A stretch of 64,000 bases of DNA from Bradyrhizobium ottawaense. Lineage in GTDB: Bacteria; Pseudomonadota; Alphaproteobacteria; Rhizobiales; Xanthobacteraceae. The notes under the pieces are model-generated. The model saw only the letters and a program-made list of their open reading frames with translations, did not search any database and was not told where the DNA came from. The position numbers and the translations under genes are program-made. The stretch is taken from NCBI RefSeq assembly GCF_900099825.1, contig NZ_LT629693.1, positions 3,359,001 to 3,423,000 of the forward strand, read 5' to 3'. Below are positions 63,431 to 64,000 of this stretch, piece by piece (the stretch's first letter is position 1; every line of letters begins with the position of its first letter).

Positions 63431-64000
63431 CTGCCCAGATCCTTTTGAAGGTTGGAAAGCAATCGATCGGCCATCCGCGGCAGATCGACACCCTCGGGGT
63501 CCAGGAGCCATTGCGCGACCGCGCCGCGCAAAGTTGCGAGAATCAGAGCAGCTTCAATTTCCGGATCGATATCGGGACGGACAACGCCGGAATCGATACC
63601 CTCTCTGAGGCGCCCGGCTATGTCCGCCCGCGCCTCCTTGTTCAGTCGGGCGACGGTGACGGCGAGGACGGGCATATGAATTGCACCGGCCAGCACCGCG
63701 TGAAATGCGCGAACGGTTTTCGCGCTCTGCTGCGGCGGCTGAAGATAGTGGCGGATAGAGGTGATCAGCGCCTCAAAGCCGGTTAGGCCCACGGCGCTGG
63801 CGCGCCGACGCTCCGCGAACGTTTCGACGATGAAAGTGCCGAGCGCAGAGAGCAGATCCTCTTTGGTGCGAAAATAATGAGAGGGCAGCCCACGACTGCA
63901 GCCGGCCCGATCTCCGACCTGCGCGAGAGTGAGCGCTTCGAAGCCCTGCTCTCCAACGAGCTCCGCCGCGGCCACCAGAATCCGTCTTTCCGCATCGTCG
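63427..64000 (-). CDS. TetR-family transcriptional regulator, 5' end outside the window
   Basis: The gene runs off the right edge; about 190 residues are visible. The partial N-terminus reads DDAERRILVAAAELVGEQGF and continues LTLAQVGDRAGCSRGLPSHYF, the TetR helix-turn-helix. A GTG at 63975 could be mistaken for a start, but the reading frame and homology continue to the edge. The C-terminal ligand domain is helical. It is the first gene of the operon and probably represses it until the acid or its CoA ester is bound. Confidence 0.9.
   Translation of the reverse strand, partial: DDAERRILVAAAELVGEQGFEALTLAQVGDRAGCSRGLPSHYFRTKEDLLSALGTFIVETFAERRRASAVGLTGFEALITSIRHYLQPPQQSAKTVRAFHAVLAGAIHMPVLAVTVARLNKEARADIAGRLREGIDSGVVRPDIDPEIEAALILATLRGAVAQWLLDPEGVDLPRMADRLLSNLQKDLGR

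Noticed and set aside
63427..63975. TetR gene starting at GTG 63975
   Set aside because: The reading frame and the TetR N-terminal pattern (ERRILVAAAELVG) continue to the window edge, so the gene is 5'-partial.

Overview
The window looks like chromosome from a Bradyrhizobium-type alphaproteobacterium (Nitrobacteraceae). I base this on strongly GC-rich codon use, the many families of intergenic palindromic repeats typical of that group, an acdS/acdR pair, a Gram-negative sortase with its VIT/VWA substrate, and SAM-cyclase-ATPase and SulP-STAS-cNMP fusions. These are family recollections and were not searched. I found no rRNA, intact tRNA, CRISPR array, transposase or integrase gene.

Layout. 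1-2263: end of a Dpp/Opp peptide-type ABC transporter (permease tail and two ATPases, each start overlapping the previous stop). 2389-15587: a catabolic block on the minus strand with a two-subunit biotin-dependent acyl-CoA carboxylase, an acyl-CoA ligase, a BKACE enzyme, an AraC regulator, a GST and three acyl-CoA dehydrogenases, followed by a divergent LivK-type binding protein. The carboxylase and one dehydrogenase resemble the Atu acyclic-terpenoid/branched-acid enzymes. 15816-25936: a SnoaL-like protein, an ABC binding protein, an alpha/beta hydrolase, a 1083-residue cyclase/ATPase/TPR protein, a 0.9-kb gene-free stretch of structured repeats, then a second acyl-CoA ligase with a second LivK-type binding protein. 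26037-30413: a cold-shock protein, then an XRE regulator divergent from a VIT/VWA protein with an LPKTA sorting signal and its class GN sortase. 30614-47029: mostly housekeeping and accessory genes, including ADP-forming acyl-CoA synthetase, two trypsin-like proteases, HAD, MoxR plus a CoxE/VWA partner, HPt, RecQ, ACC deaminase with its Lrp regulator, SulP transporter and a DUF2786 protein.

47030-58097 differs from its surroundings. It has visibly lower GC, several genes without recognisable families, gene-poor gaps, a perfect 32-bp palindrome, and an approximately 82-bp direct repeat at each end whose first 14 bp look like a tRNA-Ser 3' end. I read it as a probable old genomic island. Inside are an amino-sugar/muropeptide salvage set (nagA, a frameshifted BadF-type sugar kinase, murQ, a SIS-domain glucosamine-6-phosphate deaminase candidate) and a divergent, stand-alone aspartokinase.

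58098-64000: a compact minus-strand operon, TetR regulator (5' end beyond the window) - acyl-CoA ligase - SDR - enoyl-CoA hydratase - nitronate monooxygenase-like - LivK-type binding protein. It looks like uptake, activation and beta-oxidation of one unidentified carboxylic acid. Together the two outer catabolic blocks suggest an organism that scavenges many organic acids.
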